Positions 25,036-36,219 of a stretch of 64,000 bases of DNA are shown in pieces. The notes beneath the pieces were generated by a model. The model did not search any database. It was not told the DNA's origin and worked only from the letters and a program-made list of their open reading frames with translations. Source of the DNA: Leucocoprinus leucothites (taxonomy: Eukaryota > Basidiomycota > Agaricomycetes > Agaricales > Agaricaceae); NCBI GenBank assembly GCA_013368445.1, contig JAACJO010000003.1:1364001-1428000 (forward strand). The letters are read 5' to 3'. Each line of letters starts with the position of its first letter. The stretch's first letter is position 1. A program made the position numbers and the translations under genes.

Positions 25036-26106
25036 TCACCATAAGCCCTTCCAGCCTTGACAGAGGAAATATGCTTCTCTTGATTCTCGACGACTTGCAG
25101 GAGGCTTGACGGTTCTGACGTCTTTGAAATTCGGAACTAGCTTCGCTTTGCTGAATTCTTCCAAATGAGGATGAGTGAAGTATTTCATTCTGTACAAACG
25201 TGTACCGTGAGTTAGATGTTCGTAGAGAGACAAGTGAACAACGCACAGTAAGACGCCGCCATTGCTTCTTCCAATACTTTCAGCAGTGCGTAAATGCTGC
25301 GTCGCGAAATCAAACACCGATTCGCAGATTTCAAGACTAGATTCTACATCTCGTGTGGACTTGCCAGTCGAGTTGGCAGCCATGTCGGAGAGGATAATGT
25401 CTACTTTTGATTCTATACTTCCTTTCACATTTTCGCGGAGTAAATGCTGAATGAGGTTGGAGAAATGGGGTTTGAGAAAGTTGGCTTTGATGTCGAGGAC
25501 GCCGTGGATGGGTTCCATGGGGAGGAGGTCTACGGCGATAATGGTTCCGCGTCCGGTTGGGAGGTTGGGTGAGGTTTCGGTGTCAATGTTGAGTGGGTCG
25601 AAGATTTGTGGTTTATTCTGCTGCTGCTCTGCTTCCTCAGCGAATTTCTCCTCCTCCTCTTCCATCTCCTCAGCTTCCTTTTCCAATTCCATCTCCTTCA
25701 ACCTCTGCATCTTTCTATGCCCCATAACTCCCACTTTCGGCTTACTCCACGTCCCATAAACCTCATTCAACTTTGCACCCTTCTTCCCATACCCAAACCC
25801 TTCCAACTTGACACCTAAATTCCCCTGCACCCAATCATCCGACCAACCAAGTTTCTCAGCTACGAACTGACTCCAACCACCCGGTGCTGCACCCAAATCG
25901 ACTACAGCACGCACGTCGGGACGGAAAATGTCGAATTGGTCATTGATTTCGATGAGTTTGTAGGCGGAGCGCGAACGGTATTTGTGTGTCTCTGAAACGC
26001 GTTTACGGACGTAGGGGTCGGTGAATTGCCGGGAAAGCCAATTACGGGAGGAGCGGGAGGTTGCGTGGAGGATGTTGGTGGTGCGCATTTTTTGGGAATA
26101 TGCCAA
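25036..26106 (-). CDS. MRM2: Mitochondrial rRNA 2'-O-methyltransferase, FtsJ/RrmJ family
   Basis: An S-adenosylmethionine-dependent ribose methyltransferase for large-subunit mitochondrial rRNA. The leader holds many Ser/Arg (HATSRSSRNWLSRQF). RSRSAYKLIEIN contains the first catalytic Lys, VVDLGAAPGGWSQFVAEKLG is the SAM-binding motif, IILSDMAANSTG the catalytic Asp, MKYF the second catalytic Lys, and SREAYFLCQGWKG the Glu. An acidic insert (EEMEEEEEKFAEEAEQQQ) sits between the SAM motif and the Asp. The genomic frame is open from start to stop, but 25190-25246 is a 57-nt intron with GTGCGT and ACAG ends; removing it joins GGVLL to MKYF as in the family, giving 337 residues. It shares a 176-bp divergent promoter region with an F-box gene. 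Confidence 0.92.
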   Translation of the reverse strand: MAYSQKMRTTNILHATSRSSRNWLSRQFTDPYVRKRVSETHKYRSRSAYKLIEINDQFDIFRPDVRAVVDLGAAPGGWSQFVAEKLGWSDDWVQGNLGVKLEGFGYGKKGAKLNEVYGTWSKPKVGVMGHRKMQRLKEMELEKEAEEMEEEEEKFAEEAEQQQNKPQIFDPLNIDTETSPNLPTGRGTIIAVDLLPMEPIHGVLDIKANFLKPHFSNLIQHLLRENVKGSIESKVDIILSDMAANSTGKSTRDVESSLEICESVFDFATQHLRTAESIGRSNGGVLLCVVHLSLYEHLTHGTRLYRMKYFTHPHLEEFSKAKLVPNFKDVRTVKPPASRRESREAYFLCQGWKGLW

Positions 26107-26282
26107 GAACGCGCTTTTTGCTAGTGGTTTTTTCTAGTTAACTGCGGGGTGAGTTCTAGTGGGTGGACATGACACCCAACTGGTTTGTGGAGGGACTTGT
26201 GCCGCGACCCTGAAGAAAAACTGAATATTGGATGTTGATCGCAAGTTTTAAATTAAGCCTGTTTTGTTTCCCGACCTCCACA
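26107..26282. promoter_or_regulatory. Divergent promoter region MRM2 / F-box gene
   Basis: Only 176 bp separate the start codons of the two divergent genes if the F-box gene starts at 26283. An in-frame ATG at 26232 would shorten this further. No specific factor site was identified. Confidence 0.35.
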
Positions 26283-27834
26283 ATGCACAGCACTCGTAGT
26301 ATGGGTAACGGCGAGTTTATGTACATCTTCCCTTCCTCCTTTCCTTTCTCTCCCGAAGTCACCCCGAAGCTGAACAGTAACGATGAGTCTTCTTTCGAGG
26401 CAGCTAGCAGGGTGAGTTGAAGACTTCTTAAGTGTTTTTCGGTTTACTGACCCTATTTATAGGCCAGAAAAGTCATACAAAGCTCCCATTGACTGCATAC
26501 CTGCAGATGTTCTCATTGAAATATTCCAGTTCGCCTCGAGCAGTTTCTTAGGCCTCTATGGGTCTCGAAATGCCATCTCCGCAGTCTGTCGTGCGTGGCG
26601 AGAAATTGCCATCGGTTTCCCCGGACTCTGGACAGACATCAACATCGATATTGCAGTTTGCTACCCGCCTATTCCATTACTCAAGATGTGGCTCGAACGA
26701 TCATGCGACGCGTCGCTTGATATTGATCTTACCTGCCTCTTCCACCTGTTCACAGTCAAACTCGAAAAACACCAGCACTGGCAGCGCGCTCTTTCCGTTT
26801 TACCAAGGGAGAGGGTGAAGCTATACGTTCTTTCGGCGATGCCGGTCCTTATGGAGCATATCCATCGCTGGAGGTATTTCTCGTACATGGTCATTTCGGC
26901 ACCCGGGGACGGACCCTTTAACGCGTCTTTGTTGACGCAATTATCACTTCGAGACGCTGGTCGACTCGAGGTGCTGAAATTGGTGACCAAGGCAGCTCCA
27001 AAAGCCGAACTGGAGATCCTTGGTGCTGTTGCTAAGGCTCCTAATCTGCGTAGATTTCACTGGAGCATCTCGAGCCGATCACGCCTCTCGACCAGCCAAA
27101 TAGACTTTCCCTGGCGTCGACTTGCGCATGTTTCCCTCCATGGGAGCAGCAAACACGTTTCATCCGTCATTAGTCAATGCACATCTGCCGTTACGTTAAA
27201 CCTATTGGCAGATTTGACATTCCCCATGCAGAGGCAGCCCCAGATGACTTACTCGTTGCACGAGTTGAAGGGTTTGAACCTCCAGTGCTATATGGATGGT
27301 CTTCGGCTCCTTCGAGAGGTCGATTGCCCGAACCTCGAGATTTTGCGGATCACAGTCATGATTCAGGATGATTTTCATGGCTTATCGAACGACGTCGATG
27401 ACGGAGATGATGATGTGCTCTGGGACCACCTCCTTTGGTTCCTCCATCACTCGAACCACAAGTTACGCGTCCTTCAGATTGAAGAAAGGGATGAAATAAT
27501 ACAACTGGATTTGATCGAAAAGCTCCTTTCAGGCCCATCTCGCCTTACCAGGGAGCTCTACGCGATGGAGATGGTGCTGGACTACGCGGATGGCACTGCG
27601 CATGATACCATCCGCAATATTCAGAATGTTTGGAAGAAGTCGGAGGACAAATTCCCGACACCTTTGTTGGACAGATATGAACTCACGCCATTTGGTGGCG
27701 AATTTCTTCACGTTGGATGGGTTCGCGAGGAGTGCGAACCGTTTTTGAAGAAGCTCGAGTATTGTCAAGATATTGGTATTTCCATGGAGCCCTTTGAGAA
27801 GCTGTCGAATTTGGAGAGAGATCTCGAGTCGTAA
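26283..27834 (+). CDS. F-box protein, first of a local pair
   Basis: Two exons (26283-26411 and 26473-27834) give 496 residues. The N-terminal leader is unique. Exon 2 opens with an F-box: APIDCIPADVLIEIFQFASS, then ISAVCRAWREIAIGFPGLWT, the layout of basidiomycete F-box proteins that bring substrates to SCF ubiquitin ligases through Skp1. The rest has no named domain but reads like a degenerate leucine-rich solenoid (VSSVISQCTSAVTLNLLADL, LKGLNLQCYMDGLRLLREVD). The C-terminus GEFLHVGWVREECEPFLKKL is shared with the neighbour. The exon 2 acceptor was placed at AAAAG (26472) because the TATAG ten bases earlier leaves the wrong frame. An ATG at 26232 is an alternative start. Its substrate is unknown. 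Confidence 0.8.
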
Positions 27835-28342
27835 GTTGGAGGACGGGATTGCTATGGTTTTGTCAAATAGACGCTGGTAAGTCGGATTTGTTGGTTACGG
27901 TCCGTATGGCACTGAAATGAATAGAATAATTATGTACAAGTATATCATACCACCGGCTGGTATTAACAACATTATCTCGTGGTTCTGTCGAGCTTCCCTT
28001 TTGCTTCACAAGTTTTTCGCGATATTTACCCTGCTCCTCAACCCGGAACGAGACAAATGCTCATTCCGCGGGCGAGTTGCCTATACCTCAAACCGTACTA
28101 CTGGTGCTAGAGTGCACCTGGATTGCTTAACATAGAATATATTGTAAATACCGTTTAATAAGGAATGCACCCTTGCATGATTCTCCTCTACAGCTGCAGT
28201 TGCAGCACTGATTGATTACGTTCACTTGAAGCCTAATAATAGTAAAGAATCTGAGCGTCATGCCTGTATTTTACCACAGCCTATTTAACTGCTTTCCTTC
28301 CTTCCTTCATCAGTCCCTCCTTTATACTGAGCTGTAGCCGAG
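27835..28342. other. Intergenic region between the F-box paralogues
   Basis: This is the 3' flank of the first and the promoter of the second F-box gene. Nothing else was recognised. Confidence 0.5.
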
Positions 28343-29872
28343 ATGAAACTCCGTTCGAGAACAATAGGAATGTCAGTCACAATTCTCGCTTAGTTGAACT
28401 GAGCTGATACCCCAGAAATTACGTGTAGATCCAGCAAGGAATACCACAAAGCGCCCATCGATTGCCTGCCTGTAGACGTCCTGTTAGAAATCTTCCAGTT
28501 CGTGTCTGGCAACTTCTTGGCATTGTACAAATCACGAATCACTATATGTGCTGTTTCCCACGCTTGGAGAGAGATTGCTATGGGTTTTCCGGGGTTGTGG
28601 ACGGCAATTAACGTGGATTTCGCGTTCGGATATCCTCCCATCCCTCTCCTCAAGACATGGCTTAAAAGATCACGCGACGCGTCTCTTTCCATTGAAATCG
28701 CGCACTTGTTTCACCCGATGTTCAAGGTTGCCCTGAAAGAACGCGAGCACTGGCAGCCCGAGCTTCCCAACCTGAACGATAGCGCCGCACGCCGTTATGC
28801 TAAGTCAGTGTTGGCCGTCCTGGCCAAGGATATCCACCGCTGGAAAACTTTCTCATTCACGATGATATTATCGCCGGCACATAATAATTCCCATGGGGCG
28901 TCACTCCTTTCCGCCTTACTGTTTCAAGATGCCACTAGACTCGAAGTGGTGAGATTGTCAACAGGTGTCGACGGGCTTGCAGAACAAACTGCCCTTCAAG
29001 CCGTCATGAAGGCTGTCAACCTCCGCAATCTTGACTGGCAGATCCCAAATGACTTCCATGTCTCGACGAAAACTACCTCTTGGTGGCAGCGACTCGAGCA
29101 CGTCTCCCTCGCCGGTAATATTCAACACCTTACTTCCGTCATCAGCCAATGCACAAACGCTAAGGCTCTCAACGTGATCACGGACACGGCCTTCCCCACG
29201 CAATGGCAGCCTCGGCTGACTTACTCCCTACACAAATTAAAGGGTTTAAGTCTCCGATGTGTGCCAGATACCCTCCTCCTGCTTCCCTGGATGGAATGCC
29301 CAAATCTTGAAATCCTCCATCTTGTACTTCTTATCCAGGATGAGGACTCGGACCCAACAATTGAAGACATACTTACGACTGATTACAATAAACCCTGGGA
29401 GCTTCTATCTACTTTCCTCACTGACCCAAACTGCAGATTAAAAATACTCCGCATTGACGACGGCGAGAATCTCATACCATATCAATGGTTCCAGAACTTC
29501 TTGTTAACACCATGCCGCCTGATGAAAGAGCTCTATGGCGTCATGATGACTCTAAGCTACGATATCGGGAATGCCTATGCCATAATGGACGATGTCATAG
29601 GAGAGCCAGAATTTGCACAGACAGGTATACCAGAACCTTTGCTGCAAGTCCACCAAACAACGGACATTGGCGATGAATACTTCCATGTAGGATGGATTCG
29701 AGAGGAGTTCGGACCGTATGTGCAACGGAACATGAGACTTATTCGAGACTCGGATTTGGAGATATTCGTGGAAGATTTTGAAAGGCTCCTACACCCAGAA
29801 CGATTCCAGCTGGATAACATGTGGAAGTCCAGTGGTACCGATATCTTTGATAACGGTGAGTGGAACACGTGA
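28343..29872 (+). CDS. F-box protein, second of the pair
   Basis: A tiny first exon (28343-28371, MKLRSRTIG plus two bases) is joined over a 57-bp intron to a long exon 28429-29872, giving 490 residues. The F-box reads APIDCLPVDVLLEIFQFVSG and ICAVSHAWREIAMGFPGLWT. Alignment with the upstream gene is clear along the whole length: LLKTWLKRSRDASLSIEI, HLTSVISQCTNAKALNVITD, TQWQPRLTYSLHKLKGLSLR, MECPNLEILHLVLLIQDE, EYFHVGWIREEFGPYV. The two therefore arose by tandem duplication but have diverged strongly in protein sequence. An SCF substrate receptor role is inferred from the F-box only. Confidence 0.85.
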
Positions 29873-30523
29873 GCTATTCATTATCCAGACCACTAAATGT
29901 AACGAGCAGAAGAAGAAAATGATCAGTGATAGATGCACCGGCTCCCCATCGTCCCATCGTACTTGAATTCAACGGGCTCTTTGTGCTTCGATTGGGTATC
30001 TAAATCATAATAGGAATGTGGAAAATGTCTCATTTCACGGCTCTGTCTTTTGTATACTTATCGTTATTCAAAGTGTGCTGAAAGCCAGAAACACTCGCAG
30101 TGTGCCTGTATTTCTTCAGTTGACCATTAGTATTCAGTGTTGCTTTGTAAATAACTTCTTTAGGCTGTGTAACTTTTATCCCCCGCCCACGCGAGGTGGT
30201 TGCTGGTGGTTAAAATCATTATCCATCAGACGTGACCTTGGAGCTCTGGATACAAACCTTGGCAGACCAAGGTTACCCGGATGAAGGCGCGCACGGTTAT
30301 ATTTATCCAGTGTCGACACGATTAAACGAAGAGATCCACTGTCAGTGGGGAACTCCCAATGCTAGAATCTTGGCGTCTCTATTCAACCTGGGCGCTTCAG
30401 CTGCTGGGCACTCAAGTTGACCGGGTCGCCGAAAAGAGTGTTCCGCACTCAACCTATGGCATTGCCAACTCTGATGCATATATTTTGAAGGTGGCCTCAG
30501 GCACGCTGCGTCTGTAGGGGGGG
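29873..30523. other. Region between F-box gene and F-box remnant
   Basis: Contains short open frames without recognisable domains. It may include the missing N-terminal half of the F-box remnant in decayed form, but no F-box motif could be read. Confidence 0.35.
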
Positions 30524-30910
30524 CAATGTATTACAGCTACTAAAACCTCGGACTTGGTCACGAAGGTGGCGTTTCCTGTGAAACGACAGCCTCTGACTTA
30601 CTCGTTGCATAAGCCGGAGGTTTTAAATCTTCAATGCTCTCAGGATGGTTTTCGTCTGCTTCTAGAGATTGCTTGTCCAAATCTAAAGATATCATGCCCA
30701 GTTTCAAAGCGAGCAGCATGACTTCTCGGGCTCAGCAGAAGACCTCGAAGGTTACGATGGGCTCCAAAACCACCTGCCTTCGTTGGTGTTCCTTGAAGGT
30801 CCAATCCATGAATTTGAAGTGCTCCATGTCGACCATAGTGAAGGTGTTTGCGCTACTTGATTGGCTGTAGGACTTTTCCAACACTCTGATGGTCCCACGG
30901 AAACCCATAC
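30524..30910 (+). pseudogene. Remnant of a third F-box paralogue
   Basis: One frame reads QCITATKTSDLVTKVAFPVK, RQPLTYSLHKPEVLNLQCSQ and DGFRLLLEIACPNLKI. This lines up with QCTSAVTLNLLADLTFPMQ...QMTYSLHELKGLNLQCYMDG and LLREVDCPNLEIL of the intact gene at 26283-27834. After a frame change, LQNHLPSLVFLEGP and VLHVDHSEG match the following block (LLWFLHHS, VLQIEERDE). The F-box itself and the conserved C-terminal HVGW block are missing, and stops interrupt the frame. It is a truncated, frameshifted copy. Confidence 0.7.
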
Positions 30911-31676
30911 CCAGTGAACGTAGTTTATACTCATTTCAGATACCCTGTGTTCAGCCTATATTTTACTCCGACTACGACTAACCAAAGTGTGAAGACAAAC
31001 TAGTCCGGTTAATGCTGCTGCGGCCGTATGGAGGAATAACGGATGATAAGAAGATTGCAGGGCGGGGGCGGTGGCTGACGATATTTGATCGTGGTTTCAC
31101 TTGTATGCCTTCTTCCAGATCCCCAGAACATCAGGCAAACTCGATCAGAGAATAAGTCGATTTCAACATGCCTGAGAGTCTTAGAGTATATATGAGTTCA
31201 CGAACTCCGGAAACAATGCATGGGCGGCTGGCAAGTGACGTCATATCCATGAAGCGCCCAAGTACACGAATGCCATGTTTCCACGACAGCCGTCCCTGAG
31301 AACTGCAGCCGGGACACGTCGCTCGGCGTCAATCTAGTCGCTGATGGCGAATACGTGTCGAAATCACATCCGTACCTCCACTTGATTCGCTTATCCTGAC
31401 ATCGCGTCCCACCCACTCAAGGAATTATTAAAACAACTCTCCGAGTCGACTGGGTTTCTCTAGTGGAATTGGGAAATGGGAAGCGACGACTTCGCGACTA
31501 AGAGGGAAGGACGGAGTGGGGATGCACTGGCCAGTAACCTGGTTTGGGTGAGCTTTTACAGGAATTGTCAAATGGTCTTGGGCTGAATAGAGCGCGTTTC
31601 CAGGCTGGTGTTGCAGTGAGCAGCTTCCACACAGTGTTTGAACCTCCAGCAGAGCTTAAGATTCTGTTACTAGGCA
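30911..31676. other. Gene-poor stretch before the b561 gene
   Basis: No coding region with support. The right end is the 5' flank of the b561-type gene. Confidence 0.4.
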
Positions 31677-32538
31677 ATGACTGCGACGACTTGGTCTGTC
31701 GTGCTGATTAACGGACCCACCTCGTTCCGTTACTTCGCATATCACCTTCTCTTACAACCTGTCGCCCTTGCTTGTTTCTCTCATGGTGAGCATAACATGC
31801 ACTAGATTCGCTAGATCAAAATGTGGCTTAGCTTAATGACCTCTCGGATTCGATCCTTAGGCATCCTTACTCTTCAACCCACCAGTCAGCCCAGAAGCAA
31901 AGCCGCAGGTCTCGAACGTCACCAAATGTCGGTCTTCAATATCGGTTTCCCCACTATAACTCTGGGCACTTTGGCTATAGTGTATAACAAGTATTTGCGT
32001 GATTATCCACATTTCAGGACTTGGCATGCGGTGAGTGCTTGCTGCCTTCCTTACTTGCACTAAAGACACGTGGTATACTGACTCCATGATGGATGATCTA
32101 GAAATTAGGCTTAGCTTGTATGATTTGGACGCTTGTCCAACTGTGTGTTGGTGCTGGAAGTACCTGGTATAATGGCGCACTGTTTGGTGGTGGTGCGAAA
32201 GCCAAGGCGTTATGGAAATACCACAGGCAAGCCAACCAAGGTCCTATCTCTTTTTTTACAGTCGAAGTCTGACGATGCCCCCTCCACCCAGATTGTCGGG
32301 GTACATCCTCTTTGGGTTAATGGTCTTCACTGTCCACTTGGGTGGTGGATGGTCAGAGTGGGGACATAATTATACCAACAATTTTGTTCGCTTCGTTGCG
32401 TATACCCTTTCACCTGGATTAATCGCGACGGGTGTCTATCTTCGAGTGAGGTAAGTATACCCACTATCTGACTGGATGCTCGAGAAAATAATTGACCAAT
32501 TTATTTCTCACAGGCCATCGAAGATGAAGTTCTTCTGA
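31677..32538 (+). CDS. Cytochrome b561 / ferric-reductase-like transmembrane protein
   Basis: Five exons (31677-31785, 31861-32030, 32102-32226, 32292-32450, 32514-32538) join to 195 residues. Hydrophobic helices alternate with conserved histidines: YHLLLQPVALACFSHGILTL, FPTITLGTLAIVYNKYL, HFRTWHAKLGLACMIW, LFGGGAKAKALWKYHR, LSGYILFGLMVFTVHLGGGW, LSPGLIATGVYLRVR, ending PSKMKFF. This is the four-to-six-helix b561 core that binds haem and moves electrons across a membrane, without an attached DOMON or dehydrogenase domain. It is probably a small transmembrane ferric or ascorbate-type reductase; the acceptor is unknown. Intron 3 (32227-32291) has a GC donor instead of GT. All junctions keep frame. 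Confidence 0.82.
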
Positions 32539-33000
32539 GACGAGACAGCTACTTAGGTTTCATAATGTAACTTTGGTGGCCCCTAAGTCACTTCGTACGA
32601 TTGTATGTCTGTCGCTAGAGTTTACTGTCCGTTTCCGTTTTGAGTGTGGATGTATCCCAATACTAGAGATATTATATAGGAATCATTTCACGAAATGGCC
32701 GATGACTCCGTTTCCCCTCTGTAATAAGAGATGGGATATTTCTTACGACTTCTCTCTCAAGCATCATACTCGAGCTTCCTGTTGGAGGTACGCAATGGAG
32801 AATGGCAAGCAGAAGGCTTGTATTATGCAATATTATAAACAAAAGTCGAGTGCGCTGTAAGTCCATGAGACGACTATTACATGACGACCCAATAATCTAA
32901 CCAATGAAAGAAAAAACATGATCTATCGTTTCGAGTCTCGCTTTTATCCATCCTTTCAAGCTCAGGGAACTAGCGATTTTCTGCCCGGTGAATCCTCCAT
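32539..33000. other. Intergenic region
   Basis: Convergent 3' flanks of the b561 gene and the first small secreted protein gene. Nothing else was seen. Confidence 0.5.
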
Positions 33001-33689
33001 TTAGTGAAGGGAGGAGACTGCGAAGTTAGCAGCGCCAGATGCGGCAGAGACCGAAGCGGGCGAAGTAGCATCGTTCCAGTTCGATCCACCGACAACAACA
33101 GAGTGCGAACCAAGGTCAGTTCCACTGAATCCGAAGTTGTCAGTAGAGAGGGAGCCGTCAGGGAGACAGACATCGCTGAAGTGGCCAGCAATGGCACTGT
33201 CGAACCCGACTTGGTGGCCAGAGGTACGGTGAAGGTCGTTCCTGAACAGTCCAAGGCTAGCATGGAACTGTTCGAAGACGACGGTCTGGGTCTCGACCTC
33301 GCAAATCTGTTCGGTGATGATCCTCTTGGCCATCTCCTGGAGGACGAGGAGACGCTGTTGGATGATCTCGATCTCCACGGTGTGGCAGACGAGAGTCTGG
33401 GTGGTATCTACGACCTGGGAGAAATGGACAGAGCTGTCGAAGTTATCGACACCATAGAAGTTGTCAAAGTTGTCAAAGGACGAGAGACCACCCCAGTGGT
33501 TGAAAGAGATCGAGGAGCCGTGACCGCGAGGGACTAAAAATATATAAGGTTGTGTTAGGATCATGCTTTAAAAAAGCTGATTTGTCTGGAGTACGTACGG
33601 ATATCTCGGCTGACAGGGACTGGCTTGGCAATTGTGCCGGCAATGAAAGCAGAGGCAACAAGGAGGGTGGAAGCGAGTTTGGCGAACAT
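33001..33689 (-). CDS. Small secreted protein of unknown function, copy A
   Basis: Two exons (33599-33689 and 33001-33533) give 207 residues. The start MFAKLASTLLVASAFIAGTI is a signal peptide. The mature part begins after KPVPVSRDILPRG with a Phe/Asn/Asp-rich segment (SFNHWGGLSSFDNFDNFYGV), then LVCHTVEIEIIQQRLLVLQE, an amphipathic helix-rich core (MAKRIITEQICEVETQTVVF), and a Gly/Ser-rich end (LGSHSVVVGGSNWNDATSPA). I recall this family as common in mushroom genomes without a known role; no enzyme motif is visible. Three Cys remain in the mature part. Copy C at 41590-42255 is almost the same over the mature region, copy B is more diverged. The first exon is 91 nt and the intron phase 1 in all three. 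A long open frame on the opposite strand is a by-product of codon use. Confidence 0.85.
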
Positions 33690-35547
33690 GGCGAACGTGT
33701 TAGAGTTGCGTTGGTTAGAGAACTATTGGTTCCGTCTGAGCCCCTCAAGGATTGATGCTTGACAGTGAAGAACCCAACATACCTGGTGAAAAGGTTGAAA
33801 AAATGTAAAGTCGACTCGAAGAACGAAAAATTGCGCAAGGGCACCCGGCCAAAGAACTGAAGAGAGAAGAAAGAGAAGACGAAGAAGTTGATGCTCTCTC
33901 AGTAATTCCTTGCCCTGCTTTTATGCATTTTCGAGACTCTTGTCAATCCCACCTACCAATCGACAGTAGGACAGAAGACATGGCCTACTTCGTCGGCGCA
34001 TGTTCTGAGGCGGTGTCTGTTCAACGTCACCAGCATAACAACAAGCAGGGCGTATCTTTTTCGATTGACCTTGGGCGCGAATTTGAGCTTGATAGAATGG
34101 CCCTGAACGCGTGCGATCTGATGGCAGTCTTTGAATTACTTGTTGAGCAGTCAAGGTGATAAGATATTACCGGATTCGGAAAACTTTTCTTTCCGAGTAA
34201 CAGCCTTTGACTTCAGCTATTCGTCAGGCTCAGCTTGTAGGGGGCATGATTGAGCGCTCATCACGTCGAGCAGTGCTCAAGATGCATCATTTGTTTGGGA
34301 CGTGCTTCTCCGGCCAGGCGATGTCCATTCTTCGCTGTAGGCATTTGAAAGATTGATTTGACATCTAGGCGCATGCTGTTCCTTCCATATTTAGTCAGGG
34401 TGTACCATTGTGCATGATTTACGGAGAGTCGTGCTCTATGCATGCCCGACGAAAATGATGGTTATGGTGCTCAGCGCCACGGCGACCTCGGTTTAGCACT
34501 ATGTAAAAATCTACCGCGTGGTATCGGGACTCAAACATGATTAACCGAAAGAAACCCTCGACATCATCCAGAGATAACAATTACCAGCTTTTGCGTTTCA
34601 CCCCCCTCTAATGATTTAAGCTGAAGGAACAAATGTCCGACCTTTTTTCGTAGCGGAACATGGGGCAGTGAGTCTTGACATCTTCGGGGAGAGCAGTGAA
34701 TCTGGCAACTTGATGTGGTATTTGGTGAAGCAAGACTACCGTAACAAGTACGGGTAACCACTATGATCCACCCCACGGCGCAGCTGGAGAGCCTTCAAAA
34801 TGAGCTCAGCATGCAATCCACCAGGGCCAATGGTATCTGCGTGCTGAGCTGAATATCGGACTCATTTATCACCACAAACGTCATGGCGGGCACTTCGAGC
34901 TATCACCTTTATTTTTTTAGGACGTTGCATTGAAACCCCTGGTTACGAACAGTGTTTGAGGCTCTGAGGTAGGAGTATATAGAAGTGTTCACCGCTTTCC
35001 CACTATCGGTGTTCATCACCTAACAGGCATCATCGCCGGAGATGTATACTTAAACCGCCACCCTATGTTTAAGTAGTAAATGTCATAATGGAAGATAAGA
35101 ATCCACTGCCCAGCCGCATGAAGAGCCTCCTGGTTACTGAAGTGAGAGTCTTGACCAAAATAACCGTGGATTGCTGGCATCAATCATTGGAAGGCTCAAG
35201 GATTAAAAGTTCGTGTGTTTGTTTGATGCTTATCGTGCAACAACGACTCATTGACTTTGTTGACAGTGTGAAAACCCGAGAACGTATTGAATTGATGTCA
35301 GATGGGACTCTGCGTTCATCTAGGTATATCATTACTCCCGTGCGCCACGGTGAGAAAGGGTTAGAATAAAAAAGGGTGCGATTGACATTCCCTGAGACGG
35401 CGATTACAAAAGATCGAGCACTAGACTACCAAGTCAACCAAGTCCGTAAACTCTACTACGGAGCCTGTCCATAAACACGTAAAACAATTCTTCATCGAGA
35501 CAATTCTGAGATGCACAAATGACATGACCTGTCATTATTGAAATATT
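33690..35547. other. Long intergenic region between secreted protein copies A and B
   Basis: About 1.86 kb. Its left end is the promoter of copy A. Open frames of 60-93 codons are present but none has a domain, a matching splice pattern or similarity to neighbours. No terminal repeats or transposase motifs were found. Confidence 0.45.
33805..33926 (-). promoter_or_regulatory. Core promoter and 5' UTR of secreted protein copy A
   Basis: Read on the minus strand: a TATA-like CATAAAAG (33918-33926), GGTGCC 73 bp further on (33840-33845), then AGTCGACTTTAC (33805-33816), 116 bp before the start codon. The same three elements occur with nearly the same spacing before copies B and C. A CACCAG-GTATG donor just after them suggests a 5' UTR intron. 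Confidence 0.5.
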
Positions 35548-36219
35548 TTAGTGCAAGCTCGAGATGGCACTCGAGGCAGCACTGAAGGCAGCACCGCAGG
35601 AGGAAGGAGAGCTGGCATCATTCCAGTTAGAGCCACCAACAATGACTGTCTGAGAGCCGCAATCGGAGCCCTTGAAGCCAAGGTCGGAGGTGGAGAGCGA
35701 GCCATCGGAGTTGCAGAGGCTGCCGAAGTGGCTAGCAATGCCTGAGTCAAACCCGACTTGGTGACCGGAGGAGCGGCTTATGTCGTGACGGAAGTTACCG
35801 AGGCTGGCGTGGAACTGCTCAAAGACGACAGTCTGGGTTTCGACCTCGCAAACTTGCTCGGTGATAATCCTCTTAGCCATCTCCTGAAGGACCAAGAGAC
35901 GCTGCTGGATAATTTCAATAGCTTGGGTGTGACAGACAACGTGCTCCTCTTGCTTCACGATTTGGGTGACGTGAACAGAGCCATCAAAGTTGTCAGCACC
36001 GTAGAAGTTATCAAAGTTGCCGAAGGACGAAAGACCACCCCAGTTATTGAAGGACTGGAAGGTACGCGCGACTAAGTTGTAATAAGATCAGAGACATAAT
36101 CAATAAAATGGATTAGAGATGAACATACGAATATTGTTAGGAGTCACAGCGGGCGCTGCGAGAACCCCAGCAACCATGGAAGAGGCAATAATAACAGTAG
36201 AGGCAAGCTTGGCGAACAT
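35548..36219 (-). CDS. Small secreted protein of unknown function, copy B (diverged)
   Basis: Two exons (36129-36219 and 35548-36071) give 204 residues. The start MFAKLASTVIIASSMVAGVL is a signal peptide. The mature part opens with ARTFQSFNNWGGLSSFGNFD and continues with VVCHTQAIEIIQQRLLVLQE, MAKRIITEQVCEVETQTVVF and GSQTVIVGGSNWNDASSPSS. The core QQRLLVLQEMAKRIITEQ is identical to copies A and C, while the linker and C-terminus differ and carry two additional Cys (five in the mature part). The strong conservation of the central helix against a drifting remainder suggests that the core holds the function. Function unknown. Confidence 0.85.
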
